Source: Symbiodinium microadriaticum (taxonomy: Eukaryota > Sar > Dinophyceae > Suessiales > Symbiodiniaceae). From it: a stretch of DNA of 64,000 nucleotides. The stretch covers positions 1,048,061 through 1,112,060 of the forward strand of contig LSRX01000075.1 of NCBI GenBank assembly GCA_001939145.1, read 5' to 3'. The stretch's first letter is position 1; every line of letters starts with the position of its first letter. The notes under the pieces were generated by a model. The model had not been told where the DNA came from and did not search any database. It saw only the letters and a program-made list of their open reading frames with translations. Below, in pieces: positions 1 through 10,808 of the stretch. The position numbers were made by a program, and so were the translations under genes.

Positions 1-152
1 AAAGGGCAACGCCATGGTTCGATGAGTCTTGCAACAATGGGTCTGATCACTCTATATTAATGTATATGTATTTCTGTGTGTGTATACGTGAAAATCGTGC
101 AATACAGCACATATAACATGCTTCTATCGTTATTACACGTAAAGTAAAACAT

Positions 153-187
<35 letters not shown>

Positions 188-900
188 ACATATATATATA
201 TACTACATAAAAAATATTTATATATAATCTATATATTGCTGTTAAAAACCCAACGGAATATAATACTATAAACAGTGAAATAAATAACAAAAAAGGTATG
301 ATGAAATATGATATATAATAGTATAATATAATGTCATGCAGTACAGTGAAACAAGAAGTTATATAATACACTGTCATATAACATATTGAAACAAAACATC
401 TAGTCAAATGTAAAGCAGTACATATCTAATGCTGTATAGCACAATGAAATACAATAGAATAGATTAGAACATAGTAGAAATGACGTAACTGAAATGTAAC
501 ATAAAATGCAACGTATAATCCAATATACTGAAATACAAGATAGAAAGTCAGCGGTATATCTGAAATATAATGCACAGTACAAAATATGAATACGGAATAT
601 GTATGCGTATGTATATATATATATATAGGAGTATCATGCATTAGAAGCTCTCATACTATGACGAGTCAATAAACCATAATCACATACATAAGATAATATA
701 ACAAACATAATGTGTTACCAATAACATATATCAAACAATAACCGTATGACATGACATAATACAACATAAGATCTTGCGTTATAATATAACATGTCATAAT
801 ATGAATTTAAACAGGCACAAATGATATAATTAGATATAATGCAATATAACATACTGCAACGCCATATAACGTGATATAATGCATTATGATAATATATACA
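1..900. repeat. AT-rich simple-sequence tract
   Basis: This stretch is very AT-rich, with a TA dinucleotide run at about 152-181, another around 190-202 and 612-627, and irregular ATAACA/ATACAG/TATAAT-like words elsewhere. Open frames here are rich in Tyr, Ile and Cys and are translations of the repeats. No gene is recognised. It resembles the tracts at 35.7-37.8 kb and 50.7-50.9 kb. Confidence 0.8.
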
Positions 901-1563
901 CATATGATATGTTTTACTCCAAGCTGCTGCACTTTGCAGCCTTTCCGAATGGGCGTGCCCTCGCAATCTTTGGGAGGATCCGCAGGGTTCTCCTCATGAG
1001 CTGCTCCGCATGGAAGAAAAGAAAGAAAAAAAAATATATATATATATACATACACTTGAAGTAGAAAGTTTCGCTATAGTCCTGTATACTTAGATGCGAT
1101 AATTCAACTGCGTGAAGCCGTCCATCATATTCCATCTAACGGACGGACAACCGCACAATGTTGTAGGAACAAAATTATGCCCGCAGAGCACTCCGCGGTC
1201 CGAAACTACAATTTTAGATGCATTTCCCATACCTCAACTTCTGGCACAAAAAAGTCTCTCGAAGAACATAACACTGCTCGCTTGTGGCTGCTTCTGCGGG
1301 CTGGCAGGCTTCCATCTAGCCGAGGACGTATCGTGTTTAGGGTTGTGCATCGCGCGACATGGCGGGGTCGGTCATCGCAATACAATGCCAAACTAGGCCT
1401 GTGTGTATATATGTGTAGATGTATGTATATGCATATATATATATATATATATGCGCATATGTATATGCTAAAATATACAGCAGAAAAAACACATATTCCT
1501 ATTTTTGGTTCTCATATATTTTAATTGACATTAGAGGCGAACTGTACTGTCCTTACCTCTAGA

Positions 1564-1608
<45 letters not shown>

Positions 1609-2190
1609 AGAACCTGTGCACATACAGCCATACATACACGTGTGCAATGATGCTTCTCAGGTATAAAGAATTCCAGCTTAAGTATCGACAATGGCTTGTG
1701 GGCAGGAGGCTTCAATCTTGGGAGGTCTAGGTCAGAGAGCTAGCGGCAGATTTCTGGGGGCGGGGACGGACCAAGGACCACATGATTTGAACCTCAGTCA
1801 TGCCCTAAAACCATTCACACCTTCACTACAAGGGAGTATGTATTCCCTAAACCCTAAACCCTAAACCGTTATATGACATCATAACTGCAAAAAAAATCAA
1901 CCAGGCTCGGCTCTCCTCCACGATCTGGGGCGGACCCCGCGGAGGCTCCTGAACACGGCAGCAGCAGCTTAGGGGTTTCGGGCCTTTTTGGTTATAGTTA
2001 AGTTATGGGTTATAGCGGGTTTGTGGTTTAGGGGTTTGGAGGCTTAGGTTTTCTGGGCTTCGGGGTTTGGGGTTAAAGGCTTGATTTAATTTTGTTGAAC
2101 CTGTTCATATTGATTGAAACTATGTTTTAGCACAGTATTCGTCATTCACGTAACCGTCTTGTTTTATGCAAGTATTGCTTACCTTTACTA
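901..2190. other. Gene-poor DNA with TA/TG microsatellites and a telomere-like tract
   Basis: A short stretch of mixed composition (about 910-1400) holds only short open frames with no recognisable family. TA/TG repeats lie at about 1434-1452 and 1564-1608. Three CCCTAAA units are at 1844-1867, and degenerate TTTAGGG/TTTGGGG words at about 1966-2080. No gene is supported. Confidence 0.6.
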
Positions 2191-2191
2191 C

Positions 2192-2305
2192 GGTGATGTT
2201 GACGATGATGCTGATGCTGATGGTGATGCTGACGGCCATGGCGATGGCGATGATGATGATGACGATGATGACGCTGACGATGATGATCATGACGATGATG
2301 AGGGC
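2192..2305 (+). repeat. GAT/GAC trinucleotide repeat
   Basis: Imperfect GATGAT/GACGAT repeat. It creates an acidic poly-Asp open frame on the plus strand and Ile/Val-rich frames on the minus strand. There is no support that it is translated. Confidence 0.85.
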
Positions 2306-3462
2306 TCTAGTCTTATACGGTTGCGACGCTTGTGGGGCACCAAATGTCAGGCCATCTTGCTGGCATCTGAGTCGGCAGCAGCCCGCGGGATCTTGGAGAC
2401 CGAAAGCTGGAGTGTGTGCAGTTGGTTGCATCTTATTGCTCTTGCTTTTGCTGTTGCAAAACTGCTTTAAACACCACCAAACTGACTCTCACGCCCCCAA
2501 AAGCTTACGAAGGCCTCTGCAGCAGCAGGAGTCTGCCTGAAGATCACGAAACAGGGCATCGGGGCTTCTGTTTGGGGCAATGACATCGCCAATGTCATGT
2601 CAATTCCGGTCGGATCCCAAATGCCAAAGCCACCAGCAGTAGCCAAACGATTATTGTGCACAGCGGCGCACTGACAGAGGAGTGACCGCAGTAATGACAA
2701 CCAGTAGCTTTGTAGCTGGTTTTCATGAGCCTTCCAGGTACAGTCCAAGGACAGCAGTGAGTTGATGTGATGGCAATGATAGCAGAAATACACACAACCA
2801 TGGCAGCACAGCCATAGTTAGCAGCAGTCATAGCAAGACTAGTACCAATGGGGATCATAGCCATACAAACCGCATCAGGAGCAACGACGATTGTATAGTA
2901 TAGCCATCGTTTGATGCTGTGCCACAGATCTTCCCAATCAAGCGAGCTTGCCACAGGGGCGACGTCTGTCGCAAAGATATGTCAGCTCAGGTCACTACAG
3001 AACCCCCAACAAAGTTTAGGGATGTGGGGAGTTTATGGTTTGGGGGGCAACTCTACTAAGCGCCATCGCAACATTCAGACTGCTACTGCTACTGGCTCTG
3101 CCAGTATATACTAGTTAGTATGCTACGATACTCAGTCTACGAGCAACATTCGAGATTCAGAAAAACCTGCGGAGTGACACATATCAGCATGTGCACAGGT
3201 ACCAAAAAGCTTTAATAATCAATAGTTAGGCTTCTATATTGGGACCAGCATGATGGCGAGCAAGCACATCATCGCAGCTACGACTAGACCATCCACCTTA
3301 ATTATGAAACAAGAACCTTTAAAAAAAAGCCCCCATGGGGAACCTACTGTCCCCTTGCGGCCCCCGTGTACATGCACTGCCTCCAAAACAACCTACGCCC
3401 AAAAGATGGCAGTGACAATAGGCGCTGACGCCCTTTGAGGCACATGGTAGGTCAGATCGATG

Positions 3463-3982
3463 CCCTAAACCCTGAACCCTAAACCCCCTATAAACCCTAA
3501 ACCCCCTAAACCCCCTCTTAACCCTAAACCCCCTAAACGCTGAACCCTGAGGCTACTGGCAGGGAAGCCGGGGTGGGTTCGACGGCACGGAGCTCAGGTG
3601 TTGGGACTGCACGAGGGTTGCTGAGAGGGGCTCCTAAATCAGACAAAGAGTTCCTAGAACCCGAAACCCGAAACCCTAAACCCGAAACCCTAAACCCTAA
3701 ACCCGAAACCCTAAACCCGAAACCCTAAAGCCTAAAGCCTTACTTCAAGGGCAGGGTTCCTTGGGCCGAGGGCTTGAGGGCTGCGGTTCGGCCCTGCGCC
3801 GGCCTCCATTCCCTCCGGCTCGGCAAGGATGCTGTGAGGCTCATTTGGGGGATCCTGACAGAAGTGTAAGGAAGGGGTTTAGGGCTTCCAGTGTTTAGGG
3901 CTTCTAAGGCTTCTAAGGCTTTAGGGTTTATTTAGGGTTTAAGGGAGTTTAGGGTTCAGGGCTCAAGGGCTTTGGGGTTTGG
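3463..3982. repeat. Telomere-like tracts in both orientations
   Basis: CCCTAAA-type variants (CCCTGAA, CCCCCTAAA, CCCGAAA) fill 3463-3547 and 3658-3741. After about 130 bp of other sequence the G-rich orientation (TTTAGGG, TTTAGGGCTT) fills about 3876-3982. The arrays are degenerate, so they are old or patchwork rather than an active chromosome end. Confidence 0.85.
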
Positions 3983-4474
3983 GGCGACAAAGGCTCACGG
4001 CCCGGGAAAACGGCTCAGCAGAGGGTAACTCCGAGATTGCTTTGGCAGCCGAGAGTCATGATGAGCGACGGCCCACCACCCACCTCATGCACCTGCAGGA
4101 GTCTGCACAATTACTCCCTCCCCCATTCTACCCAATACTCGTTGCATGCATCCAGCATGGCCTCGCAGATGTCCGAGTGACGGCATCTGGGATCGTAGCC
4201 CTTGCGCCATGGGTCTTTCATGACGCTCACCCTTAACCCTAAACCAGACACAGACGGCGAAGCCTGTCTCAGCAAACTGCAGCCTTTGGTCACAGTTTGA
4301 ATTCGGAGCAGCTTGGAAAAACTCCCGTTGTGGCAGATCCTGTCGAAGATGGTGTATGCTGTTCAGCATGTCCGAACGTCCCACGCCTACAGGGCCTACC
4401 CGATTCCTGCCTAAGTACGGGTAAACCCAACATGACCAATCCTGTCCGCGACTTTGCCATCATCGTAGTCGTAG

Positions 4475-4664
4475 CGAGTAGCTACCAGCTAGTAGCTACA
4501 AGTAGTAGCTGGTAGCTGGCAGCTGGTAGCTGGTAGCTGTTAGCTAGCAGCTTGTAGCTAGTAGCTGGTAGCTAGTAGCTTGTAGCTGCTAGCTTGTAGC
4601 TGCTAGCTCGAAGCTCGTAGATACTAGCTAGCAGCTAGCAGCTACCAGCTAGTAGCTAGCAGCT
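4475..4664. repeat. AGCT-rich minisatellite
   Basis: Tandem 7-mers of the type GTAGCTA/GTAGCTG repeat for about 190 bp. Each unit holds the palindrome AGCT, so the array can pair with itself in many registers. It runs directly into a GTA/GCA trinucleotide repeat. Confidence 0.85.
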
Positions 4665-4718
4665 GGTTGTAGTGGTGGTAGTGGTGGTGGCAGTAGTAGT
4701 AGTAGTAGTAGTAGTAGT

Positions 4719-4749
<31 letters not shown>

Positions 4750-4880
4750 GTACTGGCAGTACTGGTAGTAGCAGTGGTAGCAGTGGTAGCAGCACCAGTC
4801 AGCACCAGTGGCAGTAGCAGCATGAGCAGGGGCAGGCGGGACTAGCAGCAGAGGCAGTACCAGCAGCAGCATCTGCAACA
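4665..4880. repeat. GTA/GCA trinucleotide repeat
   Basis: GTGGTA, GTAGTA and GCAGCA runs follow the AGCT minisatellite without a gap and decay by about 4880. Open frames here are poly-Tyr/Cys or poly-Ser and are artefacts of the repeat. Confidence 0.85.
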
Positions 4881-5689
4881 GTATGGCCAGGCATGGCTAG
4901 TACTAGTATCAGGGTCTTTCGAATTATCAGTAATAGTAATGAGCATCAGAAATATTGGTTCATTAAGTTGCCGCGCATGATCTCCCGAAAGATCGTAATG
5001 ACTGTTTTAGTAGCGACGGTGATGGTAATGGCAATGAAGATTTTCGCAGCAGGGGTGTCACAGCCAAGTTTGGGTAAGCTTCTACATCTGCTTTGAAGGC
5101 CAACTCTGCCTGCACAAAAACATTCTTGAATACAGACGGTCCATACGTGGATTCGAAACCTGATGCGGCAAGCCCCTGAACCCCCAGAACATACACAGGA
5201 GTTTTGAAAGTTCAGAGCCGTGGACTACAAAGGACCTTTTCTTGCAGATTGTCAAACGTTTAAGAGTCTGCAAAAGCCTCATTACTGTTGAAACCCCATG
5301 AAAAGCCCATAAATACACAGCCAAATAATAAATATTGCAACCTGACAAAGCGGACCTGCCGGATGTGGAAGTTCGCTTCTTGGAGCTTACCAGCCACATG
5401 TTCCAGGTCTTGGCAGCTGCGTTTTCCCAAAACCCTTCGGGGGGTGCGGGGTGGGTCTCCTCTAGATTTTCCAACCGCGTAGCGATGCGGGGCGCGGGAG
5501 CACAAGCGTTTAGAGCCTTCCGCGTCCAACAGGTTCCCCGGGCGAGACGGGGTGCAGCGCGGGGCCGCTGAAGCATGTACGCAATTGAGAAAACAACTCG
5601 TGTCACTGCTCACGAGATTTGCTTTGTGGATTTTTTTGGGGGGTTCCCGGGTTGACCTTGTTTCTTGAGGGGGGTAGCGTGCCTTTTGG

Positions 5690-5770
5690 GGCTTGGGGTT
5701 TAGGGCCTCTGGGGCTCGGCTTTTGGGTTTTAGGGTTTAGGCATGTTTAGGCCCAGTTTAGGCTGTGTTG
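5690..5770 (+). repeat. Telomere-like TTTAGGG tract
   Basis: Degenerate G-rich units (TTTAGGG, TTTTAGGG, TTTAGGC) on the plus strand. The preceding 4.9-5.6 kb has exon-like GC content, but its frames match no family I recognise and are not annotated as a gene. Confidence 0.7.
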
Positions 5771-6545
5771 GCTTGGCTTTTGGGGGTCAATTAAGGTTAG
5801 GGTGTAAAGTTTTTGAGGTTCTCTAAATGAGGAATTCGGGCGCTCTGCAGGTCCCTTCCAACAGGGACCATGGTTTGCAGATAAATGGGCCCAGTCCCCT
5901 TGGTTGGGGTTTCGGGTGTAGACGGATCCCAACATCTTCCTGCAGCTCTGTGGCGGAAACGGTTGTTGTCAAGGCGCACCTGAGTCCATCAAGGCGCTAT
6001 TTGTAAGAGGTCAAAAGCGATGGCGGAAGGGTAGCATAATATGATGTAACACAACATAATATAATATATAATATTAATGTAATATAATATAATTTACTAT
6101 AGTATAATATAATAGGTAGAGGCGGGCCTGGTGACACAGCATTCGGTGCCGGGCACGACCTCACTTGCAGGCGGGTCACGTAAGCAGGCTTTGCTGCTCT
6201 GCCCTTGACGCGCTCTGCTGTCCTTCAAGCAGGCCAGGGCTCAAAAAGGTGCGGGGTATATGCATGCTGCCCAAAGTGGCATTGGTACGGTCTTGTCCTG
6301 CTCTTTGATGCATGGCGGTGCAGTCCCTGAACCTTGAACCCTTGCAACCCTGAGACCAAAAGCCCAAAGAGCCTCCACCGGCGGGCGATGGCCAGCAAGA
6401 GATCTGCCGCCCCGGTCCTGGGGAATTTCAGAGTTATAGAGGGACCTTGATAGTTAAAGTCGGGGTTTGCGGTATACTATACTAGAATCATAGTAAGGAC
6501 GACGAACTTCTCATCAAGGCTGGCTCGAGAAAATAGGTCCCCACT

Positions 6546-6658
6546 GTAGGCTACGGCACCCCTTATAAAACGGACCCCACAAGGGACCCTAATTTAGAGA
6601 ACTACCCAGATGAGGAACCTCTCGGGGCTCTATAGGGGTGCTGTTGGGTGTAGCCTAA
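6546..6658. mobile_element. Hairpin (MITE-like) element
   Basis: Imperfect inverted repeat of about 113 bp. The left arm (6546-6567) reads GTAGGCTACGGCACCCC; the right arm (6631-6658), read in reverse complement, is TTAGGCTAC, a short insertion, then AGCACCCC. The centre holds GGGACCCTAATTTAGAGAACTAC, cut here for length, which recurs with few changes at about 7318-7341. Non-coding. No clear target duplication was seen, so it is a candidate only. Confidence 0.45.
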
Positions 6659-6753
6659 AGGATCCCAGAAGGAACGTAGCTTTGATTCTACTCGGTTTCG
6701 TTGAATGACGAAATCCAAACCTATAGACCCTGTGCTCTGTGGTTTAGGGTTTT

Positions 6754-6832
6754 ATATATATATATATATACATACATACATCTAAATAAATAAATGTTAT
6801 ATATATATATGTGCATGTGTATATATATATAT
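6754..6832. repeat. TA-rich microsatellite
   Basis: TA dinucleotide runs interrupted by CATACATACATC and AAATAAATAAATG. It follows directly on a GGTTTAGGG telomere-like word. Confidence 0.8.
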
Positions 6833-6989
6833 GTATGTAGTATTATTTTGGCCCAAACCCCAAATCCTCTAAACCCTCAAGTAACCCCGAAAGCACCCAA
6901 AATGCGGCAAGAGTGGCGACCCGACGGCGCAGTTTGAAAGGTGAAGCTCCTTGGGCGGAGGCCTGCCATCCTGGCGCTAGCGAGGCTCT

Positions 6990-7105
6990 TAGGAGGTTTA
7001 GGGTTTAGGGATTTAGGGGTTTAGGGGTTTGCGGGTTTAGGGGTTAGGGGTTTGGGGTTCAGGGGTTTCAAAATTTAGTTTAGGGTTTTTAGGGGTTAGG
7101 GCTCC
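6990..7105 (+). repeat. Telomere-like TTTAGGG tract
   Basis: G-rich units TTTAGGG, TTTAGGGG and TTTGCGGG in the plus orientation for about 115 bp, followed by a C-rich CCCTCCC tract. Confidence 0.8.
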
Positions 7106-7512
7106 CGCCCCCTCCTCCCTCCCCTCTCCCCCTTCCCGACTCCAGCCCTTCCCCTCCCCATCTTCCCTGCCCCTGCAACGGCATGTTGCGTGGTCACGCA
7201 CACGCAAGAGACACATGTCGCGGATTTGTGGCTCTAGCTCCGCAGATAAATGAGGGTCCGATTCCAGGTCCAGAAAAACAGCACGGCTTCCATATAGAAA
7301 GGACCAGGACCCCATAAAGGGACCCCAACTTAGAGAACTACGCACATAGGGCTCCTTAAAGAGTTCCTTGTCCTTGTTGTGGGATCTGCCAGAGTTCTAC
7401 TCTGGGGGGAATAAAAGGAGCCTCAAGAGTCTGAAAGGCGGGGGGGTCTTAGGGGGTCTGTCCTGCCAAAACTGCAGGAAGGAGCCCTGAATAATGTGTT
7501 GCGGGGAGTCAG

Positions 7513-7560
7513 CCCTAAACCCTAAACCCGGGCTCTTGGGATTTAGGGCTTTAGGGGTGG
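7513..7560. repeat. Divergent telomere-like pair
   Basis: Two CCCTAAA units (7513-7529) are followed within 10 bp by TTTAGGGCTTTAGGGG. The strand carrying G-runs switches within one short block, the opposite polarity to a fusion-type junction. Confidence 0.65.
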
Positions 7561-8167
7561 AGGGCTAAGGGCCTGGGCGGGACTGAGACTTCGCTGAAGC
7601 AGGGCACTGCGCACCGGAAAAAAAAGGGGCAGTTTCCCCAAAATTCGGCTCCCCTTTAAGGGTCCTGTTTATTAGGGGTGGCCAAAATATAACACCGTTT
7701 TGACAACTACCCATACTGCGCTAGAAGCATGTAGAATGCAAAGACTGACAACATGGCAATATGACCGGAAGTAAGAAGAGCATCCTCGCTCTGGGGCCCG
7801 GATAAGCTTAAATATAGAAGCCTTGGAGTGAATGATTAGAACCGGTTGTTTTGGGGAAAGGGGCATTTCGTGGTATACTTCAATGAGGACCACAAGCGGA
7901 TATGGCTACCAACCACTAATCAGACCCCATATTTAACCCAAGCCCGAAATTCAACCCCGTGCAGGTCCTGACTGTAGAGCTCAGCCAGCTTGCTGGCTGA
8001 TTTGCTGCCGACGTTTGGGTTTCTGAAGAGGCGAAGGATGTCGACGCGAATACCTGGATGCTTTGCTCCAGTGTTTTCTCACTTTGCCTAGGCTTGAGAG
8101 TTTTAAAGTTTGACGGGCTTTAGTGTTCCTTAGATTTGGGGGTCGGCATGCTCATCTCTGCACGCTT

Positions 8168-8461
8168 CTACCCTAAATCCTAAACCCTAAAACCCTAAAA
8201 CCCTACAACCCTAAAACCCCAAAGCCCTGCAGCTGTTGCTCCCCTAAAAAAATCTCTGCAAGAGAGCGGCGATTCCGCGTCAGGTATCCCACAAGCGCCT
8301 CTTTCATGCGGGTCTTTAGGGTTTGGGGTTTAGGAGCTTAGGGGCTTACGGGTTTAGGGGCTTAGGGTTTAGGGCCTTAGGGGTTTAGGGTTTAGGGGTT
8401 TAGGGGCTTAGGGGTTTAGGGGTTTAGGGTTTAGGGGCTTAGGGGTTTGGGGTTTAGGGTG
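8168..8461. repeat. Telomere-like tracts, both orientations
   Basis: CCCTAAA/CCCTAAAA units occupy about 8168-8222. About 90 bp later a long G-rich tract (TTTAGGG, TTTAGGGG, CTTAGGGG) runs from 8314 to 8461. This is one of the longest telomere-like arrays in the window, and still degenerate. Confidence 0.85.
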
Positions 8462-9353
8462 GGAAAGGCGGACTGTCACTGACAATATCAGCCCACGGCG
8501 CTCTCCATAGCGACAAGCCTTCATTTCTTGGCCGGACACGGGGAACCACGTCACCCGGCCTCCACGCCCTCGTCGCCAAAGTTGTTCTCTTGCAAGTTTA
8601 AGCCTGGGCTTTCGGTGCTTGGAAGGCTTACCTCCACTCTGTTTCTGGAGAGCACATACGATACGATCCGACACGGATGCGATACTTCACGGTACTCTAT
8701 GACGCTATGCGAAACAACGGAACAGACCAGCAAAACTTCCGGGGGTTGCGGTTTTGTTGCTGCCAACTTCTCAGGCCAGCAGACCTTCACGCAAAAGAAG
8801 CATGGTCAGGACTGTGACAGAAAGAAAGTCAGACGAAGGCCAACAGCACCATTTTGTCTAAGACGAACATACTCATTCCCACCGACTGTTAATATATGGC
8901 GATGCTCTACTGCAAGTTCCGAAAACAAACAAAGTCGTCTATCCGCGGTTGCCTCCCGACCGCCGACGAAGACCCCTGACTACGACTGCGACGGCTACAG
9001 CACGCGATGGCTCTTGTTGCCTTCTTACCCTGTTCTGACGAGCTAGTTAGTGTCTTCTCTCCATTTCCAAAACTAGCACGGCTTGTTATGTTATGCTTTG
9101 AGTTCTCGGATGCCCATGACCGTGGCTATGGGCTAGGACTATGACTGCAACTCATCCTGACAATGCTCTTCCGATCACCATCACACCATCACCATCGCCA
9201 TCATCACCATCATCATCATCATGATCAGCAAAGAATTCCAAGCAACAGTGGATGTGGACTTGGTCGCCGCAGCAGATGCGATCTTTCCCCGTCACATTGA
9301 GAGTCCTTACCGTGAAGGCTGCCAGTCCAGATTTGCAGTTCCAGGGCCTTCCA

Positions 9354-9853
9354 GGGTTTAGGATTCCATTAGGGTTTAGGGGTTTAGGGTTTAGGATTCT
9401 AGATCCTGCACAGCATGCCCTGAAGTGGGAAGGTGTAGCAGTACCTTCCACCTGACCTGGACTTCGAGCCACCCTTCCCCTTAGGGGCCTAGCAGTACCT
9501 CCGCACTCACAGGAAGCCATCTTGATGCAGTGGAGCCACTCCCTTTTGACGATTTCCACCACAGCAGAATCACGGATGCCTCAGTGACGGTTTAGGGTTT
9601 AGAGTTTAGGGTTTAGGGGTTTAGGGTTTAGGGGTTTAGGGTTTAGGGGTGTAGGGTTTAGGGTACGGAGCCATGACTAAACCTGTGCCAAGAAAGACGC
9701 GAAATCTCGTGGCCTTCCCCTCCAAAGATGCCAGTGCTGCACCGGCACCCCAACCGCCGAGCTCAACGGACAAGCGAGCGTCCGCGGGTTGACGGAAGGA
9801 GTCCTGCTCGAAGTTCTGCTTCGGGGTTTAGGGAAAGTTTAGGGTTTAGGGTC
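9354..9853 (+). repeat. Three telomere-like TTTAGGG tracts
   Basis: Plus-orientation TTTAGGG/TTTAGGGG clusters lie at about 9354-9395, 9589-9665 and 9827-9853, separated by non-repetitive DNA. No supported gene lies between them. Confidence 0.8.
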
Positions 9854-10239
9854 CGAAGCTTTGCATTCAACTCCAGTCCCGGCAAACATGAGGTTTTGGC
9901 ATGCGGCTGCAAGTTGAACCCCGAGAAGTAATTTGGCACATCCGCTTCTTCGGAACTGCAGCACGACGCGCAAAGATCAATGGAGCCTCCCTAAACCCTC
10001 AACGCCTCGGCTTCGATGCTGTCGCCGGCAACATAGTTCAAGGCTTGGCGGCTGCGCCTTGCGTCCGAGGCCTGCGCAGCTTCGACGTTGAGGATACACC
10101 GGCACAGAACTACTGTGACTTTGGGGTTTATAGGGTTTAGGGGCCCAGGGCAGATTTGCTAAACCACTGGTGCGAACAGCAAAGCATCTGGTTATCTGAC
10201 CGTGTCACGAGCTTGAGAGAAAACTCAGTACCGATGCCT

Positions 10240-10330
10240 TTAACCCCTAAACCCTAAACCCTAAATCCTAAGCCTAAACTGGGCCTAAACCCTAAACCCG
10301 AAACCCGAAATCCCTTAAAACCCTGAACGG
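10240..10330 (-). repeat. Telomere-like CCCTAAA tract
   Basis: Degenerate CCCTAAA units, about 480 bp beyond the 3' end of the ether-lipid gene. The tract marks the edge of the gene block. Confidence 0.75.
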
Positions 10331-10808
10331 TCCTAAACCCTAGGCGAACTTCCACGCCTCCAACCCCCCGGAAGGAGCGTAGACCATGGCCTATGGGCGG
10401 CAGATCAACGAGTGGAATATAAGGCTCAGGTTTAGGGCTTTTCGGGTTTAGGAATATAAGGGATGCTGACAATTAAAACACGGTTAGGGGTCTGAGGCAT
10501 CATGTAGTGCAGACTGAATGGTATGGTTACAATGAGGAGCCCATCAGAATAGCAGCTCCAACAGCATCACTAAACATTCAGGCTTCCATGCTCAAGTACT
10601 GAATCCTGTCGTTGCGGGGCAATCTGGGCCTTGTTGCCCTCATAGACGTCGCTCACATTGAAGCCACAATCCTTCAACCTCGGCTCAAACTCACGGCAAA
10701 AGCACCGGAACCCTAGCAACGTCTTATTCATTCACGTGCTCCGGCCGAAGCAAGACAGCCAAGAAGAGTGCACAGGCAGCCTGCCCGTGCCCGCTGTCAT
10801 CCCTTTTT

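Noticed and set aside
57..966. Several minus-strand frames of 60-116 codons rich in Tyr, Ile and Cys
   Set aside because: They are translations of AT-rich simple sequence; composition and overlap in several frames show no gene.
5082..5606. 174-codon minus-strand frame in GC-richer DNA
   Set aside because: No family features, overlapped by plus-strand frames of similar quality, and no sign of splice-consistent continuation.
8528..9046. 172-codon plus-strand frame
   Set aside because: Composition without domain-like pattern, begins beside a telomere-like array, opposite to the strand of all supported genes.
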